This document shows positions 16,337 to 24,149 of a stretch of DNA of 64,000 bases, in pieces. Within the stretch, counting starts at the first letter, position 1. The number at the start of each line of letters is the position of its first letter. Source of the stretch: Roseihalotalea indica (GTDB lineage Bacteria; Bacteroidota; Bacteroidia; Cytophagales; Cyclobacteriaceae). Location of the stretch: contig NZ_JAINFL010000012.1 in NCBI RefSeq assembly GCF_022458895.1, forward strand, positions 136,393-200,392. Reading direction: 5' to 3'. A model generated the notes under the pieces. That model did not search any database and was not told the origin of the DNA. It was given only the letters and a program-made list of their open reading frames with translations. The position numbers and the translations under genes are program-made.

Positions 16337-17638
16337 CTATTGTGTTAAATGTACGATGAGTCCGCCCGCTAGCCATGCGTAGGCGATGAAGGCCAGAATT
16401 TTTAATACCTGCTCTACCCGGTCTTTTCCTCCACCTCCGTGGTGATGATGGTGCCCCTCGTGATGTTCGGGCTGAGGCATTTTCTTGAAGAAGCCCAGCC
16501 ATACCAGAAATCCGGAAAGGGCCAGAAAGGCCATATTGAGAAAAAAGGTGTAGTTTATTTTAAAGTGATCCGATTCCGACATGGCTTTACCCGTATTCTC
16601 GGGAATTACGCCTAGCAGGTCGAATCCGTAGTGCAAGGTCAGGGATGAAATTACCAGCGCCACAAACAACGTCAATGCAATATACAGCGACATTTTCCAG
16701 CCATAGTATTTAGCGTTAATACGGAGTACGGGAAAAACCACCAGATCGCTGAAGATAAACGCCATAATTCCGGCAAAGCTCACTCCGTTCTGATACAGCA
16801 GGGAGGCCAGCGGAATATTGCCCATCGAGCCAATAAACGTAGCAAAAGCCGCCACCGGACCGACAATACTATGTTCTAGAATCTGCAAAAAGCTAAAATC
16901 CTGACTATTCTCACCAGTACCAATGAACAAAGTCTGAAAGAATTCTTTAGGAACAAAAGCCGCAATAATTCCGGCAATTGTAAAGCCCACCGTCACATCT
17001 TTCCAAACCATATCCCATTCCATTACGTAACTCTTCCCGACCTGCTTCCACCCCTTCAGCGACTTGATCATTTTTCTCCAATCCGGAACATCCTCTTCCA
17101 TTTCTTCCTCCTGTTTCATATGTTCTTTGGCTTCCTCAATCAGCTTTTTGGGGCGGGTGAGTCGCACGAATATCCACATGATGATGATTAGTAAAATGCC
17201 ACCTACGTATTCGGCCACCACAAACTGCCAGGCCAGAAAAATAGCAATGATGATTCCCAGTTCAATCACCAGGTTGGTAGACGAAAGCAGAAAAGCCAAT
17301 GCTGGGATGAAGCCAGCCCCTTTCTTGAACAGCGATTTGGTGGTGGCCAGGGCAGCAAAACTGCATGAACTAGAGATAAACCCAAAGAACGTCGCCAAAC
17401 CCACCGTTTTAGCATTCGTACCGCCCAGCGACTGCTTCATCCTCTCCTGTGTGACAAACACCTGAATCATGCTACTGATGATATAGCCGAGGGCAAAAGC
17501 CCATAAGGCACTCCAGAAAAATCCCAGGCTGGTCATGGTAGCATCACCCCATTTCTGAAGAAACCCGCCGCTGTCCTGGGCAAACAAAGTGCTGCTAAGT
17601 AATCCGAAAAAAGTAGTTAAGCTTATTTTTTTCATCAT
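16337..17638 (-). CDS. ArsP/DUF318-type permease with His-rich loop
   Basis: A 433-residue inner-membrane protein of the permease family PF03773, whose members include organoarsenical and putative copper/zinc efflux permeases. The two halves repeat the family motifs (GFISSSCSFAALATTKSLFKKG and FIGSMGNIPLASLLYQNGVSFAG), with about eight or more membrane segments. Near residue 390 a cytoplasmic or periplasmic loop is almost pure His/Gly (HHEGHHHHHGGGG), an obvious metal-binding feature. An apparent export signal ends at FAQDS. It lies 11 bases after the TolC gene and 2 bases before tlpA, so it belongs to the efflux operon. Substrate is inferred to be a transition metal. Confidence 0.88.
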   Translation of the reverse strand: MMKKISLTTFFGLLSSTLFAQDSGGFLQKWGDATMTSLGFFWSALWAFALGYIISSMIQVFVTQERMKQSLGGTNAKTVGLATFFGFISSSCSFAALATTKSLFKKGAGFIPALAFLLSSTNLVIELGIIIAIFLAWQFVVAEYVGGILLIIIMWIFVRLTRPKKLIEEAKEHMKQEEEMEEDVPDWRKMIKSLKGWKQVGKSYVMEWDMVWKDVTVGFTIAGIIAAFVPKEFFQTLFIGTGENSQDFSFLQILEHSIVGPVAAFATFIGSMGNIPLASLLYQNGVSFAGIMAFIFSDLVVFPVLRINAKYYGWKMSLYIALTLFVALVISSLTLHYGFDLLGVIPENTGKAMSESDHFKINYTFFLNMAFLALSGFLVWLGFFKKMPQPEHHEGHHHHHGGGGKDRVEQVLKILAFIAYAWLAGGLIVHLTQ

Positions 17639-17649
17639 AGGTAAAAAAG

Positions 17650-19035
17650 TTATTGTGGTGTATAGATTAGTTTATCTAACTGTGCTTGAGCTATGTGGTA
17701 GCGAACCACGGCATCCACCAGCTTCATCTGATAGTCCAGTAGTTGTTGCTGAAAATCCAGAATATCGGTAAAGTCTTCTCCCTCATTGGAGTACGCGCTT
17801 TCCAGAATGCGTAATGCCTGTTGGGTCTGTTCAGTTTGCGCCTGATATAACTGCACTTCCCGTAAGGCGGCCTGTCGTTGCTGTTGGGCCTGAGCCCAGG
17901 CAGTGGTAAGCTCGTTGGCTAGCTGCTGGGCACTGGCCTGATTGGCTTGCTGGCGAAGTAATACTTCCTGCTGAGCCGATGCATATTTTTTGCGCCACAG
18001 AGGCAGCGAGACGGTAGCCATCGGCATTAGCCCGTCCCTACCATTATCCGGCACTTCCATATCCGTTCGGGGAGTGATGACCATGTACTCAATGCCTACC
18101 CCAAACATCGGCTTACCGCTTAGTCGTGCCATTTCCCCCTGAGCCTCCAGCATACCTTGCTGGGCCTGTACGGCTTGATAATCCGGGTAATGCTGCCAAA
18201 CAGAATCCTGATTAAGCAGGGAGCGCGTATCCTCAGTCTCTGGTAGTGCGAGGGTGTCCGGCAACATAACCGGCTCGTTGATATCCCGGTTAAGCAGGTT
18301 ATTGAATTGGGTAAGCAGGGGAGCTTTTTCTTCCTGGCGAATAGTGATCATTGTTTCCGTTTCCCGGATTTGCATTTGGGCTTGCAGGATATCTACCATC
18401 CGGGCCAGCCCATTTTCGTACTGTTGCGTAGCCAGCCGCTCGTAGCTTTGCAGCAAGACTAGCGTTTGCTGCAGGATGTCAATGTCTTTTTCTACATCAT
18501 ATAGTCTAAAGTAGGCTTGCTTTACCTGATACATCAGCTCCAGTTTCTGCGATGCCCACTGATATTCCTGCACCCGGGCCTGTTGCCTCGATATATCTTT
18601 TTCGGTCCGCAATGCTCCGAACCAGGGGAATTGCTGAGATATGGACACCCGGGCTCGCTGGGCCCCCAACCTTGTTTCCATGGGATGCAGAAAATAACCT
18701 CCGCTTAATTCTGGATTGTTCAAGGCTACCTGCCCCGGTTTCTCCAATGCTGCCAGATACTCCTGATACGCTGCTTCTACCGATGGATTGTTTTCTACGG
18801 CGGCTTGAAGGTAGTTATCGAGAGATTGGGCTTTTATAGATGTGATTGCAGAAATAGATAGAAATAAAGTTGGAATGAGAACTTGCTTGATGGCTAGATG
18901 TATATTGGAAATATGGAATTGCCTTATGGGTAGAAATAAGCCAGGAATCATTGATAAAATGATTTGCTCGATGAAATGGGACAAAGTGGCAGAGCGTAGA
19001 ATGCTGATCTTGAGTAAATATTTTGTAGTATTCAT
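17650..19035 (-). CDS. TolC/CusC-like outer membrane efflux channel
   Basis: The outer-membrane duct of the tripartite pump: two OEP repeats with long coiled helices (AAVENNPSVEAAYQEYLAAL in the first, DYQAVQAQQGMLEAQGEMA in the second) and the amphipathic C-terminal helix ending LDKLIYTPQ. From the ATG at 19035 the protein has 461 residues, but the first 70 form an abnormally long leader; a second ATG at 18951 gives a 42-residue leader ending SIKAQ, closer to a signal peptide. The leader is encoded by imperfect 36-nt repeats, read in reverse, giving a 12-residue periodicity (IPGLFLPI, ISNIHLAI, IPTLFLSI). The 19035 ATG overlaps the stop of the four-helix-bundle gene (ATGA). Confidence 0.9.
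   Translation of the reverse strand: MNTTKYLLKISILRSATLSHFIEQIILSMIPGLFLPIRQFHISNIHLAIKQVLIPTLFLSISAITSIKAQSLDNYLQAAVENNPSVEAAYQEYLAALEKPGQVALNNPELSGGYFLHPMETRLGAQRARVSISQQFPWFGALRTEKDISRQQARVQEYQWASQKLELMYQVKQAYFRLYDVEKDIDILQQTLVLLQSYERLATQQYENGLARMVDILQAQMQIRETETMITIRQEEKAPLLTQFNNLLNRDINEPVMLPDTLALPETEDTRSLLNQDSVWQHYPDYQAVQAQQGMLEAQGEMARLSGKPMFGVGIEYMVITPRTDMEVPDNGRDGLMPMATVSLPLWRKKYASAQQEVLLRQQANQASAQQLANELTTAWAQAQQQRQAALREVQLYQAQTEQTQQALRILESAYSNEGEDFTDILDFQQQLLDYQMKLVDAVVRYHIAQAQLDKLIYTPQ
18859..18980 (+). repeat. 36-nt imperfect tandem repeat array, left copy
   Basis: Units begin at 18859, 18895 and 18931, exactly 36 bases apart, each opening with TAGAAATAA or TAGATGTAT and containing a TTGCTTGATGG-like centre. 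The third unit carries about 10 extra bases. The array lies antisense within the leader of the TolC gene. Its units match those at 19443-19548 on the other strand; unit 18859 agrees with the 19451-19486 unit at about 26 of 36 positions. Confidence 0.75.
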
Positions 19036-19418
19036 TTCTTGGCGCTTTTGTGGGTAGCAGAAATAAAATTGTTCAGTTTTACCTGAAGCCGTTTGCTGAT
19101 AGCGGTCATTTGAGTGTAGATCTCGGGCGAAATTTTCTGTCGTTCCTGTAAAAGACTGAGCCAGTGGTCAATACATTCGGATAGCGAGCCGCGACTGTAG
19201 TAATAAAAGCGTATCTTATCCAAATAATGAAAGCGATGGTAACCCTCGGCAATATTGGCACCTACTGAATCTGCTGATCGGATAAATTGATCACCCATCA
19301 CCTTTTTATCCTCGAAAGACAGACCCTGATAGATCGTCCAGGCCATCGTAGACAGTTGCCGAGATAACTGGTAAACCTCCAAATCACGAAGGGGTATAAA
19401 TTTTTTCTCGTAAGCCAT
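19032..19418 (-). CDS. Four-helix-bundle protein (23S rRNA intervening-sequence family)
   Basis: A 128-residue all-helical protein of the family found in 23S rRNA intervening sequences (PF05635/TIGR02436). Diagnostic segments are LEVYQLSRQLS near the start, GDQFIRSADSVGANIAEGY in helix 2, and the aromatic-rich FYYYSRGSLSECIDHWL. The ATG at 19418 is preferred over a GTG one codon earlier. Members are related in fold to Avd of diversity-generating retroelements and may bind RNA; the cellular role is unknown. Here it is not in rRNA but sits between cusA and the TolC gene, flanked on both sides by oppositely oriented 36-nt repeats, as if it had entered the efflux operon as a cassette. Confidence 0.88.
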   Translation of the reverse strand: MAYEKKFIPLRDLEVYQLSRQLSTMAWTIYQGLSFEDKKVMGDQFIRSADSVGANIAEGYHRFHYLDKIRFYYYSRGSLSECIDHWLSLLQERQKISPEIYTQMTAISKRLQVKLNNFISATHKSAKK

Positions 19419-19442
19419 CACATATTATTTTTTAGATTCACT

Positions 19443-19548
19443 TTATTTCCAACTGTCAAGCAAGTCCATAACCCTATTTTATTTCTAATCGTCGCGCAAA
19501 TCATCTTTCCTACCTTATTTCTGACCATATAGAAGATCATTATTTCTA
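19443..19548 (-). repeat. 36-nt imperfect tandem repeat array, right copy (inverse orientation)
   Basis: Read on the minus strand, a 26-nt unit (19548-19523) is followed by two 36-nt units (19522-19487 and 19486-19451) and the start of another at 19450, each opening with AGAAATAA or GGAAATAA. The cusA stop codon TAG is the first triplet of the array. The units match the left array, including the AGGAA, ATGATTTGC and CGA blocks, so the two arrays form an inverted pair around the four-helix-bundle gene. Confidence 0.75.
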
Positions 19549-22500
19549 TCCATTCAGAAGGTCTTTTTTTCTTAGTTTATGTTCCATCCAGGCACTATAC
19601 AATACCGGCACTACAAACAGGGTAATAATCTCGATCAGCATTCCTCCGAAAATGGGAATGGCCATCGGGATCATGATATCTGAGCCCCGACCAGTTGAGG
19701 TAAGAACGGGTAACAAAGCCAGTAATGTGGTGGCGGTGGTCATCAGCGCAGGGCGAACCCGTTTCTGCCCGGCTCGGAGAACGGCTTTACGTACATCCTG
19801 ACGGTTTTCGGGGCGCATCTTCCTGAGCGACTGATTGAGGTAAGTGGCGATCAGGACACCATCGTCGGTAGCAATACCGAAGAGTGCAATGAAGCCTACC
19901 CAGACCGCCACGCTGAGGTAGACCGTTCGTACCTGAAAGAGGTCGCGAGCGTACAGACCAAAGATGGAGAAGTCTAGAAAACCCTCCTGACCGTATAGCC
20001 AGATCAGCAGGAATCCACCGGAAAACGCTACGGCAATGCCGGTAAAAACCATCAGTGCGGTGGAAACCGAGCGAAACTGTAAGTACAAAATCAGGAAGAT
20101 CACGGCCAGACAGAGCGGGATGACCACCGACAGGCGTTGCTGGGCCCGGATTTGGTTCTCGTAGCTTCCAGAAAAGCGGTAGCTCACTCCAGACGGAACC
20201 TTTAATTCTCCCGAACCGATCTTTTCATTCAGATAATCCTGGGCGGCTTCTACTACCTCAACCTCCGAGTAGCCCTCGTTTTTATCGAGCAATACATAGC
20301 CTACCAGGAAGGTATCTTCACTTTTGATCATCTGCGGTCCCTGCACGTAGTGTAGCTCGGCAATATCGCCCAGCGGAATCTGCGCTCCGGTAGGAGTAGG
20401 AATCAGCATCTGCCGGATCATCTCGGGGTCATCGCGTAGTTCGCGGGCGTATCGTACCCGGATGGGGTATCGTTCTCGTCCCTCCACGCTGGTCGTTAGC
20501 CGGATACCGCCGATGGCTACTTCAATATACTGCTGTACATCCTGTATGCTGAGGCCGTAGCGGGCAATCCGGTTACGGTCAATATCGATCTCCAGGTAGG
20601 GTTTCCCCACAATCCGCTCGGCAAATACCGATGGCCCTTTTACCGATGGGACTTCTTTCAGGTAGCGCTCCAGCTCCAAACCGAAGGCTTCAATCGTAGG
20701 TAAATCCGGCCCCTTTACTTTGATGCCCATCGGAGCCCGCATCCCGGTTTGCAGCATGACCAGCCGCGTTTCAATAGGTTGCAACTTGGGGGCAGAAGTA
20801 ACACCGGGCAAGCGGGTAGCTACGATAATCTCATCCCAGATATCCGAGGGAGATTGAATTTCATCCCGCCACTGCCGGAAGTACCGACCGTCTTCATCCG
20901 GGATGAGCCGATCGGTATCTAAGTAAACGGCTTCTTCTCTAGAAATAGCTTTTAGAGTGTCCTGTTCGTGAATCAGGAAATTACCTTCTTCGTCAGTCTT
21001 AAAGCGGAGTCGTTGCCCAGAGGCATCCGTAAGGTATTCGCTCTTGTAATTGATCACGTTCTCGTACATGGAGATGGGGGCGGGGTCGAGAGAAGATTCT
21101 GCACGTCCGAGCTTCCCTACTACCAATGATACTTCAGGGATGGCCGTCACCGCCATGTCTAGTTGTTGCAGAGTGCGGCGGTTCTCTTCAATTCCGGCAT
21201 GGGGCATGGAGGTTGGCATTAGAAGATATGCCCCTTCGTCCAGCGACGGCATAAATTCTTCGCCAATGCCCGGGAATTGATGCGTCATGTAACTGTACCA
21301 CTCAGAGGTGCGGATATCTACATTGACCGCATCAAAGCCATGAGTAAGAAATCCGAATACTCCGTGAAAGCCTTGCCAGATGACCAGCCCCAGTATGATC
21401 ATCAGAGTAGGAAACGAAAGAAAAACGATCTTATAATTCAGGCACCAGCGTAGTATGAAGGGGTAAGCGCTTTGCACCAGCAGAAAGCTTCCTAGAATCA
21501 GCACCAGCAGTACTACAACGAACAGCACGTTAAGAAAACTGCTTACACTAGCCCCTAAGGGCATCCACTCTATTCCCAGTACCCAGGCTACGGCAATCAC
21601 TACAATGGCAACGTTTATCGGAGATCGCAGGTCTTTTACCCAGGCAAGTGAATCGGGAGCCAGGGTAACCCCCAGGTTGACCAGGCCGAACAGCAGCAAA
21701 ATCATTCCGGCCCAGGCATAGCTGATTCCTAAGGCGATAATTCCTAGTACGATAATACCTGCGTTTACAATAATTTGCGTCTTTTTCCGGCTGGGGCGGA
21801 AAGAAAACAGCCAATAAGCCATCGTAGGAAGAATCGCCAGCGTGATGATGACCGATGCGGCCAGCACGAAGGTTTTGGTAAAAGCTAGTGGAGTAAATAA
21901 CTTCCCCTCCGCCGCCTGCAAACTAAACACTGGTAGAAAGCTGACAATCGTAGTAGCTACGGCCGTCACAATGGCACTGGCAACTTCCACCGTAGCATCA
22001 TACACAATCTTCAAATAATTTTTCCTTTCTGAGGTGGCTGGAGAAGCCCGTTCAATATGCTTCAGAATATTCTCCGAAAGAATAATCCCGACATCCACCA
22101 CTGTACCGATGGCAATGGCAATCCCGGATAGGGAAACAATATTAGCAACAACCCCAGTATAGCGCATGGCAATGAAGCACATCAGCACTGCTACTGGCAA
22201 TAAGGCCGAAATCAGCAGCGAAGCCCGCAGATTTACCACCATCACCACAATAACAATAATGGTAATCAACACTTCTAGGGTGAGGGCTTCTTCCAAAGTA
22301 CCTAGTGTCTCGTTGATGAGCTGGGTGCGGTCGTAGAAAGGAACGATGGTCACCTGAGAGACGGTGCCGTCCTCCAACGTTTTGGTGGGCAGTCCGGAGG
22401 AAATTTCTTCAATTTGGGCTTTCACGTTGGTGATCACCTCCCGGGGATTGGCACCGTAACGGGCTACGACTACCCCTCCAACCACCTCAGCTCCTGATTT

Positions 22501-23379
22501 ATCCAGGATACCCCGCCTCGATGCCGGGCCAAATTGTACTCGAGCAATATCCTTAATCCGTATCGGTACGTTATCTTCCACCCGGACAACGGCTTCCTCT
22601 AGGTCCTCCAGATTCTTGACGTACCCTAATCCGCGCACAAAGTACTCGGCCCGGTTGATCTCAATCGTTCTTGCGCCTACATCCAGGTTACTGTTTCGCA
22701 CACTTTCCACCACCTGCGGCAAGGAGACATTGTAGGTCTTCATGGCATTCGGGTCAACATCGACCTGATATTCCTTCACATACCCGCCGACGGAAGCTAC
22801 TTCGGCGACTCCTTCAGCCGATGCCAGACCATAACGAACGTAAAAATCCTGTACCGAGCGCAGTTCCTGCAAGTCCCAGCCGCCGGTAGTGGTGCCGGTG
22901 CTGTCTTGTCCTTCCAGAGTGTACCAGAAAATCTGGCCCAAGGCAGTGGCATCAGGGCCCAGGGCGGGTTGCACACCTTCGGGCAGGGTGCCAGCCGGCA
23001 GGGCGTTGAGTTTTTCCAGGATGCGAGAACGGCTCCAGTAAAACTCTATATCCTCATCGAAGATGATATAGATGCTGGAGAACCCAAATGCCGATGAGCT
23101 TCGGATGGTTTTCACCCCTGGCATACCCAGCAAAGAGGTAGTAAGCGGGTAGGTAATCTGGTCTTCTACGTCCTGAGGGGAGCGGCCGCGCCATTCGGTG
23201 AAGACGATCTGCTGGTTTTCGCCAATGTCGGGGATGGCATCGACGGGTACCGGATCAGTCAGGCCCTGGGCAATCTCAAACCCGAAAGGGGCAACGGCCA
23301 GCCCCCAGCCAATAAACAACAGTAATAGCAGGGCGGTAACCAGCCGGTTTTCTAAGAAAAAGCGGATAAAATGATGCAT
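19546..23379 (-). CDS. cusA: CusA/CzcA-family heavy-metal efflux RND pump
   Basis: A 1277-residue proton-driven inner-membrane pump that expels metal ions through CusB and the TolC-like channel. The N-terminus shows the family's DAIPDIGENQQIVFTEWRGRSPQDVEDQITYPL, and TM4 has the charged GTVVDVGIILSEN needed for proton relay. The protein is some 200 residues longer than enterobacterial CusA. Much of the excess is a hydrophobic insert of about 110 residues (roughly 525-640) with extra membrane segments, and the rest is an extended periplasmic loop. The C-terminal half is intact (GIATDDGVLIATYLNQSL). The Cu/Ag versus Zn/Co choice is not decidable from motifs alone, but HYC_CC_PP and DUF3347 partners favour copper. 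Confidence 0.96.
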   Translation of the reverse strand: MHHFIRFFLENRLVTALLLLLFIGWGLAVAPFGFEIAQGLTDPVPVDAIPDIGENQQIVFTEWRGRSPQDVEDQITYPLTTSLLGMPGVKTIRSSSAFGFSSIYIIFDEDIEFYWSRSRILEKLNALPAGTLPEGVQPALGPDATALGQIFWYTLEGQDSTGTTTGGWDLQELRSVQDFYVRYGLASAEGVAEVASVGGYVKEYQVDVDPNAMKTYNVSLPQVVESVRNSNLDVGARTIEINRAEYFVRGLGYVKNLEDLEEAVVRVEDNVPIRIKDIARVQFGPASRRGILDKSGAEVVGGVVVARYGANPREVITNVKAQIEEISSGLPTKTLEDGTVSQVTIVPFYDRTQLINETLGTLEEALTLEVLITIIVIVVMVVNLRASLLISALLPVAVLMCFIAMRYTGVVANIVSLSGIAIAIGTVVDVGIILSENILKHIERASPATSERKNYLKIVYDATVEVASAIVTAVATTIVSFLPVFSLQAAEGKLFTPLAFTKTFVLAASVIITLAILPTMAYWLFSFRPSRKKTQIIVNAGIIVLGIIALGISYAWAGMILLLFGLVNLGVTLAPDSLAWVKDLRSPINVAIVVIAVAWVLGIEWMPLGASVSSFLNVLFVVVLLVLILGSFLLVQSAYPFILRWCLNYKIVFLSFPTLMIILGLVIWQGFHGVFGFLTHGFDAVNVDIRTSEWYSYMTHQFPGIGEEFMPSLDEGAYLLMPTSMPHAGIEENRRTLQQLDMAVTAIPEVSLVVGKLGRAESSLDPAPISMYENVINYKSEYLTDASGQRLRFKTDEEGNFLIHEQDTLKAISREEAVYLDTDRLIPDEDGRYFRQWRDEIQSPSDIWDEIIVATRLPGVTSAPKLQPIETRLVMLQTGMRAPMGIKVKGPDLPTIEAFGLELERYLKEVPSVKGPSVFAERIVGKPYLEIDIDRNRIARYGLSIQDVQQYIEVAIGGIRLTTSVEGRERYPIRVRYARELRDDPEMIRQMLIPTPTGAQIPLGDIAELHYVQGPQMIKSEDTFLVGYVLLDKNEGYSEVEVVEAAQDYLNEKIGSGELKVPSGVSYRFSGSYENQIRAQQRLSVVIPLCLAVIFLILYLQFRSVSTALMVFTGIAVAFSGGFLLIWLYGQEGFLDFSIFGLYARDLFQVRTVYLSVAVWVGFIALFGIATDDGVLIATYLNQSLRKMRPENRQDVRKAVLRAGQKRVRPALMTTATTLLALLPVLTSTGRGSDIMIPMAIPIFGGMLIEIITLFVVPVLYSAWMEHKLRKKDLLNG

Positions 23380-23462
23380 ATAGAAATCAGGTAAACCTAT
23401 AGAAATAGCTACAGCACCAGTATATGTGCATACCAGTGCATTAAAGGGTTATACCTGATGGT

Positions 23463-23849
23463 CTATAGTAGGAAGGATTGCTTGAGAACGGGAAGATCCT
23501 GAATGATCGGCGGCGGGTCTATGTAGTAATCCGCATACGTGATGTGTTCATCTGCTGAGTTAAACAGTGCTGAAAGGTCAAGATAAGGCAGATGGTAAGC
23601 GACGAACAGCGTAACAGCCTGAAATTTCAGCAAATTACTATCATATTCTTCGTCTACCTGTATCATTTCCTGCTCATCGTGGCAGCAGTCGGAGGGCATA
23701 GCCTCCGGATCGTCGCAACATTTGGGAGTATGTTGCCCCACCGCTATCTGAGAGAGCTCACCGCCACAGTAATGCTTGCTGAGCATCACTCCTGTGGTAG
23801 AGAATAGTAACAAGGTACTAAGGGCGATATGGATTGCCTGTGATATCAC
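23463..23849 (-). CDS. HYC_CC_PP-family Cys-rich small membrane/periplasmic protein
   Basis: A 128-residue protein that opens the efflux operon. It has an N-terminal hydrophobic segment followed by the family signature: HYCGG at about 27-31, two CC pairs (KCCDD, DCCHD) and a PPP near the C-terminus (DPPPIIQDL). Such proteins regularly precede CusA-type pumps in Bacteroidota and probably bind copper in the periplasm; the exact role is not established. The acidic stretch HDEQEMIQVDEEY is also ligand-rich. An 83-base gap separates it from cusA. The last codons (LKQSFLL) lie in sequence that faintly resembles the 36-nt repeat centre. Confidence 0.85.
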   Translation of the reverse strand: MISQAIHIALSTLLLFSTTGVMLSKHYCGGELSQIAVGQHTPKCCDDPEAMPSDCCHDEQEMIQVDEEYDSNLLKFQAVTLFVAYHLPYLDLSALFNSADEHITYADYYIDPPPIIQDLPVLKQSFLL

Positions 23850-24149
23850 GAATAAGTTGTTAACGCCTTTCGAGGCAAAATGGTTGCCATACAGGGAAGG
23901 ATTGACGGGGAGAAAGGTAAATAGAGGCCAAAACCGAGAGGCTGGAACACGCTAGGCCCCGGAGCAAGGTGTGTGGAGTAAGTAGATAATGGATAGCATA
24001 AGAATAAATGAAGAAACTATGAGTAGACTAGAGGTACTCAGTCATTACTCACATATCTCAACCCAAAGAAAACTACACCTTGAACCCTGAACTTTGAACT
24101 AACAAACCTTTAACCTGAAACCAATTAACCTGTAAGCAAACAAATCATA
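23850..24149. other. Promoter-side intergenic region of the metal operon, with word-like repeat
   Basis: The part next to 23850 must hold the operon promoter; no clear metal-regulator operator (for example a CueR-like dyad) could be recognised. Bases 24060-24120 carry words such as CCTTGAACCCTGAACTTTGAAC, the reverse complement of words found near 41760-41800, and so belong to the dispersed intergenic repeat family. No gene is seen. Confidence 0.45.

Noticed and set aside
16337..16502. N-terminal extension of the TlpA-like protein
   Set aside because: It is Arg-rich antecedent sequence inside the permease gene; the ATG at 16334 gives a proper lipoprotein signal.
23385..23490. Third copy of the 36-nt repeat array upstream of cusA
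   Set aside because: TAGAAAT words and a GTAGGAAGGATTGCTTGA segment are present, but spacing is irregular and the last part is coding for the HYC_CC_PP protein; similarity is too weak.
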